Assembly (NCBI GenBank): GCA_030550455.1
Contig: JAUQPH010000004.1
Span: forward strand, 62,001 to 126,000
Origin: Thermoproteota archaeon
GTDB taxonomy: Archaea; Thermoproteota; Thermoprotei_A; Sulfolobales; NBVN01
Reading direction: 5' to 3'
Length of the DNA stretch: 64,000 bases
A program made the translations under genes and the position numbers. Shown here in pieces: positions 26,937-35,622 of the stretch (positions are counted from its first letter, which is position 1; every line of letters begins with the position of its first letter). The notes under the pieces were generated by a model, which ran no database searches, was not told the origin of the DNA, and saw nothing but the letters and a program-made list of their open reading frames with translations.

Positions 26937-28127
26937 TTGTACTCTCAGCTGGGCGGAACTAGAATGAAAAAGAAACGGAGCTTAGCTCTAACATTAGTTG
27001 TTCTAACCCTATCTGTTTCAGTAATCTACGTACTAAACTTACCTCAGCCTGAACTTAATGGAACCAACCTTGCAGTAAGCTACTGGCATCAATACGTCAT
27101 GGAGAATTATAGACCTGAGCCAATAAACCCAGCTGAGTTCGACTGGCACCCTCCTGAGCACTTCATTAGGAATGTTCCGTGGATTAGTTATAGGAAATCT
27201 TACTGCGCCTCAACATGCCTTCAGATGATAGCATATATGTATGGCGTTATAGAACACATAGGCTACTTCAACTTCATCACGTGCTTCACATATGGTGCCT
27301 ACCTTGGTAGGATGGGTGGAACGCTCTTCTTTATACCGGGCTCAGACCCCATAGCCGGGCTCGCAAGGTCCTCAAAGTACCTCGGCTTCAGGTATAGGAT
27401 GCTCGTGACAGCGGATAAAGATCTCTTCCTAAAGGCGGTCCGTTACTTAATATACAAGGATCTACCAGTAATCCTGCCTGTGAACGCCTCAAGGCTTTAT
27501 GGTGGTTTCTTCTCCCCGCATTTCGTGCTAGCCGTAGGATACAGAGGCGATGAAATATACATTTATGAGCCAGTTATGGATATAGAAGGCATCCGATATG
27601 AAGAAAGAGGCATTCCCATAAGGGCCGAGACCCTAGCAAAAGCTGTAATGGAGATGATTAGGGGCATGGGCTACCCAGTAGCTTGGAACTATGCTCTCAT
27701 ATACTACACACCTAAAGGCGAAATGGAAAAGGATTTTAGGGAGGCGCTTAGAGATTGCGCAGAGCTCCAGATCGGGATGAAATTCGGAGGGGCTACCTCC
27801 GCTGTATTTACTGGCGCACAAGCCCTCGAGGCGCTAGCTAAAGCCATTGAAGACGGCAAAATAAGTCCAGAAATGGTTAACGTAGGGCTCAATATGGCAA
27901 TAGTATACAGAAGAGATAACGCAAACTTCCTTAGGTCAGCATTTCCAGGAGTACCTAAAATATTAGAGGCTGCGAGCATGCTTGAGAAAGCAGCCAGCAT
28001 CTACGAAGAGGTCATCGAGATTCTCAAGATGGGATACACCATGGAGATAAGAGGTAAGGTCGCAGGGAAGCTACGTGAAGCTGCGAACTACGAAAGGGAA
28101 GTAGGTCGCCTATTGGCCTCGCCTTGA
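26937..28127 (+). CDS. Membrane-anchored C39/papain-like cysteine peptidase-like protein
   Basis: 396 residues. A K-rich N-terminus (MKKKRS at internal Met10) and one hydrophobic segment (about 14-33) suggest a signal anchor with the rest outside the cell. SYRKSYCASTCLQMIAY near residue 90 has the Cys of a papain-like fold preceded by a helix start, FFSPHFVLAVGYRGDEIYIYEP near residue 190 has the His and a downstream acidic residue, as in C39-like and BtrH-like domains. The C-terminal 140 residues are helical and unmatched. Divergent from the ABC exporter operon; together they could export and process or trap peptides, which is inference. Confidence 0.55.
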   Translation: MYSQLGGTRMKKKRSLALTLVVLTLSVSVIYVLNLPQPELNGTNLAVSYWHQYVMENYRPEPINPAEFDWHPPEHFIRNVPWISYRKSYCASTCLQMIAYMYGVIEHIGYFNFITCFTYGAYLGRMGGTLFFIPGSDPIAGLARSSKYLGFRYRMLVTADKDLFLKAVRYLIYKDLPVILPVNASRLYGGFFSPHFVLAVGYRGDEIYIYEPVMDIEGIRYEERGIPIRAETLAKAVMEMIRGMGYPVAWNYALIYYTPKGEMEKDFREALRDCAELQIGMKFGGATSAVFTGAQALEALAKAIEDGKISPEMVNVGLNMAIVYRRDNANFLRSAFPGVPKILEAASMLEKAASIYEEVIEILKMGYTMEIRGKVAGKLREAANYEREVGRLLASP

Positions 28128-28130
28128 GTA

Positions 28131-28292
28131 ATGCTTAGTGAGGGATGCGACGAATGGTTCTATTTCGTAAAGTGTAGTGTTATAAAGTACAGAACGAAGG
28201 ATACAGCTCTCTACTCACTAGGAAGAGACAAAGAGAAGATCAGGCACCTCCACGGAAAGAGGGTCTACACGCTAATCATAGCAGGAGAATAG
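28131..28292 (+). CDS. Small ORF of 53 aa, unknown
   Basis: ATG lies three bases after the stop of the peptidase-like gene. The product contains KYRTKDTALYSLGRDKEKI and ends HGKRVYTLIIAGE; the tail resembles the KxVYxLII ending of small archaeal AbrB-like proteins, but the match is weak. Not in an annotated family I recognise. It could be the end of a truncated gene. Confidence 0.35.
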   Translation: MLSEGCDEWFYFVKCSVIKYRTKDTALYSLGRDKEKIRHLHGKRVYTLIIAGE

Positions 28293-28514
28293 CATCAAGC
28301 AATACAAACCTATATAGGGGCTGAACCCTTTAACATATGGTTGGTAGCTAAACTACTATCTGGCGTTGAGTAGGAGTTCATGACTCCTAACAATTAACAG
28401 TTATAGGATAAAAGTACCGCAGACACTAATACTTAAGGTATTATGCAACTTTATACGTAGATCTTAAGTTCGTTTCAAAGCGTATAACAGTTATTTAAAC
28501 TATTTGATAAGCGT

Positions 28515-28814
28515 CTAATCATGTCTACTTTGTGGAAGTATCAAGCATTTTGTCGTATTCTTTATCCATCCCCAATTAAGTACTAAATGAATTATCGTTA
28601 ATACTAAGAATAAAATACTTGCTACTACATGTATGTTCTCCCAGACACCCCTATTAAATCCTAGGAATGTATTACTAGTTAGAAATGAGCCGCGGACTCG
28701 TTCGTGAGGTAGAACTAGCCAGAGCGCGAATCCCGAGATGTATACCAACACTCCAGTGATGAGCAGAAGAACAAAATTAACATAACACACTACGAGTTTA
28801 AACGGCTTACCCAT
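28515..28814 (-). CDS. DUF4405-like small membrane protein
   Basis: 99 residues with two hydrophobic helices (about 8-32 and 60-82). The layout of TM helix, loop with NRGVWENIHVV, then SILFLVLTIIHLVLNWGWI follows the DUF4405 family, distantly like cytochrome b membrane subunits with His pairs (here H62 and H77, possible haem ligands). Function unknown. Confidence 0.65.
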   Translation of the reverse strand: MGKPFKLVVCYVNFVLLLITGVLVYISGFALWLVLPHERVRGSFLTSNTFLGFNRGVWENIHVVASILFLVLTIIHLVLNWGWIKNTTKCLILPQSRHD

Positions 28815-29067
28815 GTTGCTGAACCTTTAGGTTATAATGCTAACTAAAGTTAATAGATTTAGCTGTACTGCATTATCTCTCCTTAAGACCTCATAATAGG
28901 TATTGCGAATAAACTCGTTTATGAAATCGTGAGTGGCTGTATGCTTCGCTTCCTGGAAACTAAACTCCAAACTACGTAATAAGAGAAGACGCAGGAAATA
29001 CGATTCATATTAAAGCTTATTTAGTGTAGTCCTTATATGGAGGAGAGTTAGTTGTGGTGGGTACTAA

Positions 29068-29466
29068 ATGAGGGATGAGGCTTTAAGGTGGTTTGATGAG
29101 GCTTTATGGGATCTTGATACAGCTAGAATCCTACATAGGGAGAAGAGGTTTAATGCTGCTGCTTTCTACTCTCACCAGGCGGCTGAAAAGGCCTGTAAGG
29201 CACTTCTCTACAACGTTAATGAGGCTCCATGGGGGCACAGCGTTAGAGAGCTCCTCGCACGGTACTATAATAGACTCGGTGAAACTCCTCCAAACGAGCT
29301 TATGACTTACGCGAGAGAATTAGATAGGCACTATATACCGTCTAGGTATCCGAATGCGCATCCAGCTGGAACACCTCACGAAGCCTACGACGAAGAGACT
29401 TCGAGAAGAGCTCTGGAAGCAGCTGAGAGAGTGATTCAATTTGTCAAAAACGTACTTAGATTATGA
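29068..29466 (+). CDS. HEPN-domain protein
   Basis: 132 residues. N-terminal half LDTARILHREKRFNAAAFYSHQAAEKACKALL region is the standard HEPN helix pair; RELDRH near residue 92 fits the Rx4-6H RNase motif. Overlaps the nucleotidyltransferase gene by 26 bases, the typical HEPN-MNT toxin-antitoxin arrangement, where the HEPN RNase is inhibited by AMP transfer from the MNT partner. ATG preceded by GGTGGGTACTAA. Confidence 0.88.
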   Translation: MRDEALRWFDEALWDLDTARILHREKRFNAAAFYSHQAAEKACKALLYNVNEAPWGHSVRELLARYYNRLGETPPNELMTYARELDRHYIPSRYPNAHPAGTPHEAYDEETSRRALEAAERVIQFVKNVLRL

Positions 29467-29860
29467 AGGATTATCGGAAGTCGTTAAGAGGATTTTAAGT
29501 AGTTTTAAAACATATGCGGTGATACTTTTTGGTTCTCGTGCTAGAGGAGATTATAAGCCGTGGAGTGATTATGATGTATTGGTAATAGCTGAATTTAGAG
29601 AGAGATACCTAGACAGAATAGGAAATATTTTAGAGTTAGTAAGCAACATAAACATAAACGTAGAACCCCACCCATACACTCTCGATGAAGCTACCGAAAT
29701 GCTTAAGAAGGGGAATCCAATAATTGTCGACGCGCTTTCGGAAGGTATAATCCTATATAGTAGAGAGGAGTTTAAGGAACTTCTCAAACTTTATGAAGAA
29801 CTTCTGAGAAAAGGACTTAAAAAATCAGAAACCTCAGTAATCGTACCACCCACTACCTAG
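29441..29860 (+). CDS. MNT-type minimal nucleotidyltransferase
   Basis: 139 residues. Catalytic motif ILFGSRARGDYKPWSDYDVLVI near residue 30 (GSxARG-x-SDxD) and a third acidic residue region INVEPH around 68-73. Partner of the overlapping HEPN gene; probably adds AMP to a Tyr of the HEPN protein as antitoxin, by family knowledge. TTG start chosen because homologues begin shortly before the helix leading to GSRARGD. Confidence 0.87.
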   Translation: MSKTYLDYEGLSEVVKRILSSFKTYAVILFGSRARGDYKPWSDYDVLVIAEFRERYLDRIGNILELVSNININVEPHPYTLDEATEMLKKGNPIIVDALSEGIILYSREEFKELLKLYEELLRKGLKKSETSVIVPPTT

Positions 29861-30007
29861 CTCAAGAGAAAGATAAACAGGGAGAAAAGCTATATCAACT
29901 CTCCGTAGTATGGATAACCCCATGACTACTATAATAGGTCCAGGATCTGTCGATGTTTACATAGTTTATAAGACTAGATGAAGTGGGGAGGTAAGAAGAT
30001 ATATTCC

Positions 30008-31219
30008 TTAACTAAAAGTGTTTAATGCCCTATTAACTGAGGCAACAGCGTTTACTAATCCATAGCCGTAGATTTCGTCATATCCAGAACTCCCTAAGTC
30101 TGTGGCAGTTGTTATTAGGATTCCCTTCACCTGTGTTGGTGATAGCTTATCTTTCCCGTCGGCAATTCTTATTGCTTGCATTAGAGCTACGATTGCTGAG
30201 ACGTGTGGACACGCCATACTGGTTCCGCTTAAGTACGCGTACTTGTTTCTAGGCCATGTAGAGAGTATGTTTACCCCTGGAGCGACAAGATCCGAGTTCT
30301 TGTTACTCCAGCTCGGGACACTTAAGTTCTGGTCTATGGCGCCTACAGCTATGACTTCACTGTAGCAGGCCGGGCATGAAGGTGTTGAAGCACCCTCGTT
30401 TCCCGCAGCAGCAACTAGAACCACATTGTAGCTGTGCGCATAAAGTACTGCGTTGTAAAGTGTTTGAGAGTGAGGTCCCCCGAGAGACATCGAGATCACA
30501 TCGGCATCATCACTCGTGCCAGGGGTGTTGTCAGGTCCCTTAGTAGCTTCTACTATCCCCTTAGCTACGTCACTCACGTAACCACCACCGTTGGCGTTAA
30601 GAACTCTTACAGCATATAAGACTGCTTTTGGTGTAACTCCGGCTACTCCGAAGCTGTTCAATCTAGCGGCTATTATTCCAGCTACGTGTGTTCCGTGACC
30701 GTTCGGGTCATCGCAGTTTTTCAAACTAGTTCCTCTATAGAACGTCTTAGTGTTTCTTAATGAAACGACACACCAGTCTATAGAACCGTAAAGATCTGAA
30801 TGAGTGTAGCTTATTCCAGTATCTACTACAGCAACTCTGATGGTTGTTTGATATCCATAAGCAGCATCGCCGTAAGTAGTATTTAGAGCCCAAACTTCAG
30901 GCGCTTCAACTACTTCCACGTTCCACTGAACCTCACTAGATGTTTTGATAGACTTGTCTTCTTCAACATACTTGACAAACGAGAGAGATTTTAAATGCCC
31001 TAATGAGTAGGGAGGAACTTCAGTAACTAACGCGCTTATTTCAGGAATTTCAAGCACTATAGAGCCGAGACTCTCGATAACTGACTTAGCGCGTACGTAA
31101 TTACCGCTTAAATCAACACCAATAATGACTCTAATACTTGCTGAATAAGCCTCAGCAAACATTGGGAGAAGCACGGACGTTAAGATAAACACTACGGCTA
31201 AGCAAAGAAGTTCCCTCAT
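30008..31219 (-). CDS. Secreted subtilisin-like serine protease (S8)
   Basis: 403 residues. Signal peptide (hydrophobic about 4-24, ending AEAYS), I9-type propeptide about 28-95, then the catalytic domain: Asp in VAVVDTGISYTHSDL near residue 130, His in NGHGTHVAGI near residue 175, oxyanion Asn in AAAGNEG near residue 270, Ser in SGTSMACPH near residue 333. Exported and self-processed to the mature enzyme by family knowledge. A strong A/T-rich promoter lies upstream. Confidence 0.95.
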   Translation of the reverse strand: MRELLCLAVVFILTSVLLPMFAEAYSASIRVIIGVDLSGNYVRAKSVIESLGSIVLEIPEISALVTEVPPYSLGHLKSLSFVKYVEEDKSIKTSSEVQWNVEVVEAPEVWALNTTYGDAAYGYQTTIRVAVVDTGISYTHSDLYGSIDWCVVSLRNTKTFYRGTSLKNCDDPNGHGTHVAGIIAARLNSFGVAGVTPKAVLYAVRVLNANGGGYVSDVAKGIVEATKGPDNTPGTSDDADVISMSLGGPHSQTLYNAVLYAHSYNVVLVAAAGNEGASTPSCPACYSEVIAVGAIDQNLSVPSWSNKNSDLVAPGVNILSTWPRNKYAYLSGTSMACPHVSAIVALMQAIRIADGKDKLSPTQVKGILITTATDLGSSGYDEIYGYGLVNAVASVNRALNTFS

Positions 31220-31670
31220 ATTGACACCTCGACCGTAGTAGCAGCTACAAAGCTTATATATGTATATATATCAAATTACACAAATTATACCAAATAGTAC
31301 TCGAATAACTTCAAAACAGCAGATTACGACATCCAGCATAGTTAGCACAAGTTAGTACGCTAAAAGAAAACCACAATGAAGACCCAGTAGAGATATATCC
31401 GAACAGAAGTTTCATAATTCTGTAGGTTGTCCACCATCTTGAGTAAGGTCTTGGAAATACAGTAGGTAGATAGCAGTACCCGCAAGAGTTAAGTGGAGAC
31501 ATGACTCGACTATCGCATCGCTTAGTACGGCTTACGTATGGACAGTAAAGAGGGTTTATATTCAACGGAAGGGCGGTCTTATGTCTGGATAACGCGGCAC
31601 GCTAGAATTAAAATTTAGACTACTTAAAGAGGGGTCTTCTACGACATTGAAGCCATCGCAGAGTAAGAGA
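31220..31670. other. Intergenic, protease promoter and nothing else recognised
   Basis: Contains the TATA-rich promoter of the protease. A minus-strand 84-codon frame (31311-31565) has irregular composition with many Ser, Tyr and Trp, no family match and no ribosome-binding site, so I do not call it. Nothing else is seen. Confidence 0.45.
31250..31272 (-). promoter_or_regulatory. TATA-rich promoter of the subtilisin gene
   Basis: On the minus strand, a TATATATACATATATAAG segment lies about 32-50 bases before the protease ATG, the position expected for an archaeal TATA box with a short leader containing GAGGTG. Confidence 0.55.
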
Positions 31671-32291
31671 TCAGCTTACGCCTTCCTTCGGCTTCAGGTA
31701 TATCTTTCCTCCTATAATTGCTGAGTTTGGTATGAGTACTTTAACTCCATCAGCTTTATTTACTATTGTGAAGAGTGTGGCAACATCTTCTACAACTCCG
31801 TCCTCACCTGCGATAACGACTTTGTCTCCTATCTTAAACGGTCTCGCTATGAGTAGAAACAGTCCCGCTATTGCCTGCCCTAAGACCTGCTGTGAGGCGA
31901 AGCCTATGACTATGCCTAGGAAGCCGCCTAGAGCAACTCCAGCAGCTCCACCAGCAACTCCACCAGCTATTGCGGCTGCTAGCGCACCTATACCCACGAT
32001 TCTAACGACGTTCCTAATAGCAGCTGCTGTTGGGTGGTCGTACTTAGCTCTAGTTAGCCAGTAGAATACGTTCGCAATATTAGTGACTATTAAGTAGCCG
32101 AATGCTACAGCAATAAGTATTTGAGCGTACACTGAGTACTCAGCTATCTCTATTTTAAAAGACGGTAAGAGGCTAGCAAATACGTACTGCACTATCGCTG
32201 ATACGACTACGTATAGAACTACGTAAACCACCGTTCTTGTAATAGCTTTAGAGGACTCGGCGACAGGACTTACTTGAGTAGGTGCAGACAT
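31671..32291 (-). CDS. Small MscS-family mechanosensitive channel
   Basis: 206 residues. Helices at about 20-42 and 50-72, the pore helix glycine/alanine-rich segment AAIAGGVAGGAAGVALGGFLGIVIGFASQQVLG near residue 105-140 (motif region only), then the MscS beta domain ARPFKIGDKVVI, GEDGVVEDVATLFT and LIPNSAIIGG. It lacks the large C-terminal cytoplasmic cage of bacterial MscS, as in other short archaeal homologues. Releases solutes under osmotic downshock by family knowledge. Confidence 0.88.
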   Translation of the reverse strand: MSAPTQVSPVAESSKAITRTVVYVVLYVVVSAIVQYVFASLLPSFKIEIAEYSVYAQILIAVAFGYLIVTNIANVFYWLTRAKYDHPTAAAIRNVVRIVGIGALAAAIAGGVAGGAAGVALGGFLGIVIGFASQQVLGQAIAGLFLLIARPFKIGDKVVIAGEDGVVEDVATLFTIVNKADGVKVLIPNSAIIGGKIYLKPKEGVS

Positions 32292-32538
32292 AGTGGTAGT
32301 CCCACTAATATGCTATATTCTCCAAATATAAATAATCTATAGTCAGTTAGAGACTTCACTGACTAGTTTGATGCTCGCTATGATCTTAGGTCTGGTCTCA
32401 TAGTATTTAGTGTCGTCCAATGAGATCCTCATTAAATATCCACGAGAATTAATGACTTTACGGTGTTTGATTTAGACAAACGCAAATCTAGAGTAAACAG
32501 TTTTATGGTCTGTCAATTCTTGTTTTTGGTGTAAGTGT

Positions 32539-32991
32539 GTGATCGTAATGTTCATGAGGCATGCTAAAGCTGCTGAAGCCAGACCAGGTGAGAGAGATGA
32601 GGAGAGGAGGCTTACTAAAGAGGGAATAGAGGAGGCTGTCTTAGTGTCTAGGTTTTTACCTAAAGTTAAGATAGTATACTCAAGCCCCTTTAAGAGAGCC
32701 GTTGAGACTGCTGAGATAATATCGCAAGCCCATAGAGTAGAGTACAGAGTTATTGATGAGCTCTCACCAGGTTACTACCTAAAGGATATCGAGCCGTACT
32801 TTACCGATAGGGCGTTGTTCGTAGGACATTCGCCATACGTTGAAGACTTCGTATCAGAGCTAGTAGGCTATAGACCGAGCCTACCTACAGCTGGAGTAGT
32901 CGGTATAAGAAAGTCAGGAAGTACGTGGACGATCGAGTTCCTTATTACTCCACTGTACGCTAGAGAGATAGTTGAGAGAGCTCGAGTTTAG
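32539..32991 (+). CDS. SixA-like histidine phosphatase
   Basis: 150 residues of the histidine phosphatase superfamily: catalytic MFMRHAKA near residue 5 (RHG-type motif as RHA), YSSPFKRAVETAEII with the second Arg, and LFVGHSPYVEDF with the second His. This short build matches SixA phosphohistidine phosphatases. GTG start following GGTGTAAGT. Substrate unknown. Confidence 0.85.
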   Translation: MIVMFMRHAKAAEARPGERDEERRLTKEGIEEAVLVSRFLPKVKIVYSSPFKRAVETAEIISQAHRVEYRVIDELSPGYYLKDIEPYFTDRALFVGHSPYVEDFVSELVGYRPSLPTAGVVGIRKSGSTWTIEFLITPLYAREIVERARV

Positions 32992-33084
32992 TAATTACCA
33001 ACACCTACTCTAAACCATTCTACAAACCTAGGACTTGGAGTCCATGACTATATTGGGACCCCCAAGTGAGCTTTATCACACTGC

Positions 33085-33615
33085 TCAGTAGTCTAACCCC
33101 TCTATGTTAATAAACCCCTCTCGAAAGTAATGTTTTACTTCTCTAACTTCGCTCACTAGGTCTGCCATATTTTTGATTGTTGATGGTACGTATCGACCTG
33201 TGACTACAGCGTGGAGGTTCTTGTTTTTAACAAACCTCTTTAGGGCTCTAGTAGCAGTTCTCTCATCAACTAGACCCATGTGGACAGCAAGGCCGAGCTC
33301 GTCGAAAACCACGAGCCTAGGTCTAAAGGTCCTTAGGAGGTTAGGTAGTACGTAAGTTAAGAAGGCATAGGAGGTAGCCATATTCTCGGAGGCCACCTCG
33401 TCTTCGTATACACCAGGTTTAACGAACTCTCTAGTTCCTAGTACGTACAGCTTGAGCGGGAGCTTGAGCTTACTTAGTAGCAGTAGCTCACCACTATCAC
33501 TAGACTTCATGAATACCGCTATAACCACTCTCCACCCACGGCCTAGAGCTCTAACGACAGCTCCGTAAGCAGCAGACGTCTTCCCCTTACCCTTCCCGAA
33601 GAATACGAGTAGCAA
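33085..33615 (-). CDS. cobO: Corrinoid adenosyltransferase CobA/CobO type
   Basis: 176 residues. P-loop FFGKGKGKTSAAYG near residue 6, Walker B LVVFDELGLAVHMGLV near residue 100, and VVTGRYVPSTIKNMADLVSEVREVKHYF, all typical of ATP:cob(I)alamin adenosyltransferases. Makes adenosylcobalamin from reduced corrinoid and ATP. TTG start. It lies three bases after the M28 peptidase gene; the minus-strand gene group 33085-35574 is probably one transcript. Confidence 0.88.
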   Translation of the reverse strand: MLLVFFGKGKGKTSAAYGAVVRALGRGWRVVIAVFMKSSDSGELLLLSKLKLPLKLYVLGTREFVKPGVYEDEVASENMATSYAFLTYVLPNLLRTFRPRLVVFDELGLAVHMGLVDERTATRALKRFVKNKNLHAVVTGRYVPSTIKNMADLVSEVREVKHYFREGFINIEGLDY

Positions 33616-33618
33616 GCA

Positions 33619-35340
33619 TTAACCCCTAGCTACGTAGCCAACGCTCTCAGCTAACTGAACTAGTTCCTCAAAGACTTCCCTAGGAACCTCGACCCCTAGC
33701 TCTCCGGAGACTTCGAAGCGAAGCCTCTCGAGGTCTTTGCTCTCACTCCTGAGGTAGACTCCGGCAATAGCTAGAGCTGTCATGGCGTATCTAAACCTAT
33801 CTGATAGCTCCCTAACCTTATCTAAGACTGCTGGACCAAGCTTATACCTTAAGTACTGAGCGGTAAGATATCCCTCTAAAGCCAGCTTAAGGGACGGACC
33901 TCCCGTCGGTGGCTCGACGCTCTTTAATCCGATATCGATGCCCAGCTCCCTAGACTTCCTCCAGTATAGGTACTGTCTAGCGTCTAGCACTAAACCGGTG
34001 GTCCTGATAGTGTCTAGCCCGTAGACCATGTGTAAATACGGGTAGAGCCTAGAGTCTTCAACCTCTAGAACTGCCGATAAAGCAGCTACTCCAATGATGT
34101 AGACGAGCCTTGGGTTCATCTTGTCTAAGGTGTCGCTACTCGTATGGTAATACTTATCGGGCCACTGGTTCAGCATAACTGCCGGTATCCCAAGTGATAC
34201 GTAGACGTCGTGGTCACTCCCAGTCTCGTAGTTAACTAGAGAGAACCGTATGAGTGGAAACTCTGCTGGAGACGAAAAGCTGCCCGACTTCGGAAGAGCT
34301 ACTAGTAGTTTGCTATATACTGAGGCTTCTAGCTCGCCCATGAGGACTATCGGGGGTCTAACTACGTTTAGAACTGACCCGGTTTTACACTGCCTCTCAC
34401 CGATCATGTCGAGGTTTACCGCTCCACGCACCTTCCTTCCTTCACTCAAAACTACCTTAAGATACCTAGCTGTTCCGTGGTGCTCGGGCACCCACACGAA
34501 CTTTAATGACCTCTTGACGGATATCCTTCCCTCTCTAACTGCTAGAGCTAGCGATTTAGCAGCACTCAGTACTCCAACAGACCCACTGACGTTATCGTTA
34601 ACCGTAGCGCCGGGGTGGCAGTAGTGAGCAACTATGTGGTACTCATCACCGAAATCACCTATAGACGCCTCAACGACTCTAGCGTATGCTTCACTCCTGT
34701 AGCCAGACTTAACGTAACCTTTTACTATAACCTCTTCACCCTTCTCTATACTACTTATCATTTCTTCGGCGACTTCTCTCGGTACTGTGAGGGCAGGTAC
34801 CTTCATGTACTCCAGCTCGCTTTGAGTCGGAAATATGCCAAAGTATGGGTAGGACCCTATCGGTGCGTTCCTCCTAAAGACTAAAAGTGCTTTAGCACCA
34901 ACTTCGACAGCCTTCATATACGTTCCAAATCCCCAATCCGATGTAAGGATGACGCTATCTCTACACTGAGCTACGTGCTTGTAGGTCGGAGCGTAGCAAA
35001 CCCTGCCCTCGAATTCTCCTGGGGGTGAGTGAGCTACTACAGCAGTCCAAGCATGCTTGAGTGATGACACCACTTTTCTCTTGGGTTTAACGACTTCAGC
35101 GAATCCGTCGACTACAAACCATCCGACGGCTGGAGCTGATGTAGGTGGAGACTCATATCCGTAAGGTAGGTCGTAGACTCTTACGCTTAAACCCCAATCA
35201 GTAAGGACATCGCGAATGAAGTTTCCAGCTTCCTCAAGTCCTGGGCTTCCCTGAATTCTGTGAAACCTGGAAAGCTCTTCAGCTAGTAACTCTACTTCAG
35301 CTCTCGAGAAGTACTCCGTGAGGACACTAAGTATTGTCAA
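33619..35340 (-). CDS. M28-family zinc aminopeptidase-like protein
   Basis: 573 residues. Di-zinc peptidase motifs: VAHYCHPGATVNDNVSGSVG (His and bridging Asp) near residue 238, VWVPEHHGTA (catalytic and metal Glu), VNLDMIGE (Asp) and YYHTSSDTLDKM (final His). A PA-like insert lies near 110-200 (GRVCYAPTYKHV ... ALLVFRRNAPIGS). The 130-residue C-terminal part is helical and unmatched. No signal peptide is visible, so it is probably intracellular. TTG start; gap of three bases to DUF2283 upstream. Confidence 0.85.
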   Translation of the reverse strand: MTILSVLTEYFSRAEVELLAEELSRFHRIQGSPGLEEAGNFIRDVLTDWGLSVRVYDLPYGYESPPTSAPAVGWFVVDGFAEVVKPKRKVVSSLKHAWTAVVAHSPPGEFEGRVCYAPTYKHVAQCRDSVILTSDWGFGTYMKAVEVGAKALLVFRRNAPIGSYPYFGIFPTQSELEYMKVPALTVPREVAEEMISSIEKGEEVIVKGYVKSGYRSEAYARVVEASIGDFGDEYHIVAHYCHPGATVNDNVSGSVGVLSAAKSLALAVREGRISVKRSLKFVWVPEHHGTARYLKVVLSEGRKVRGAVNLDMIGERQCKTGSVLNVVRPPIVLMGELEASVYSKLLVALPKSGSFSSPAEFPLIRFSLVNYETGSDHDVYVSLGIPAVMLNQWPDKYYHTSSDTLDKMNPRLVYIIGVAALSAVLEVEDSRLYPYLHMVYGLDTIRTTGLVLDARQYLYWRKSRELGIDIGLKSVEPPTGGPSLKLALEGYLTAQYLRYKLGPAVLDKVRELSDRFRYAMTALAIAGVYLRSESKDLERLRFEVSGELGVEVPREVFEELVQLAESVGYVARG

Positions 35341-35343
35341 GTC

Positions 35344-35574
35344 TTACACCTCGATGCCAAACCTCTTTAGTAGGTTGTAGATAGTGATCCCGATAACCTT
35401 ATTGTCCTTGATTCTATAGCCTACGTCATTCTCTACTAGAATGGCTTCCTCAGCTTCTTCGGATCCCTCACCGAAGACTATATTGAGCGTGTCGGTATTT
35501 CTATCGTAGTCTACTAAAACCTTGTCAATGTTTTCGAGAACGAACACTCTCCTGCTCTCCGACACGTAGACCAC
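35344..35574 (-). CDS. DUF2283 small protein
   Basis: 76 residues; VDYDRNTDTLNIVFGEG followed by an acidic run, then VGYRIKDNKVIGITIYNL, the hallmark of DUF2283, which often sits beside toxin-antitoxin or restriction genes. Here it begins a minus-strand operon with the M28 peptidase and CobO. Role unknown. Confidence 0.8.
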   Translation of the reverse strand: MVYVSESRRVFVLENIDKVLVDYDRNTDTLNIVFGEGSEEAEEAILVENDVGYRIKDNKVIGITIYNLLKRFGIEV

Positions 35575-35622
35575 CTAGCTTAAGCTTGACCTAAGGTAAT
35601 AAATCCTCGCAAGGTTGGTTGG

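Noticed and set aside
31311-31565. 84-codon minus-strand ORF upstream of the protease promoter
   Set aside because: Irregular composition, no ribosome-binding site and no family resemblance.
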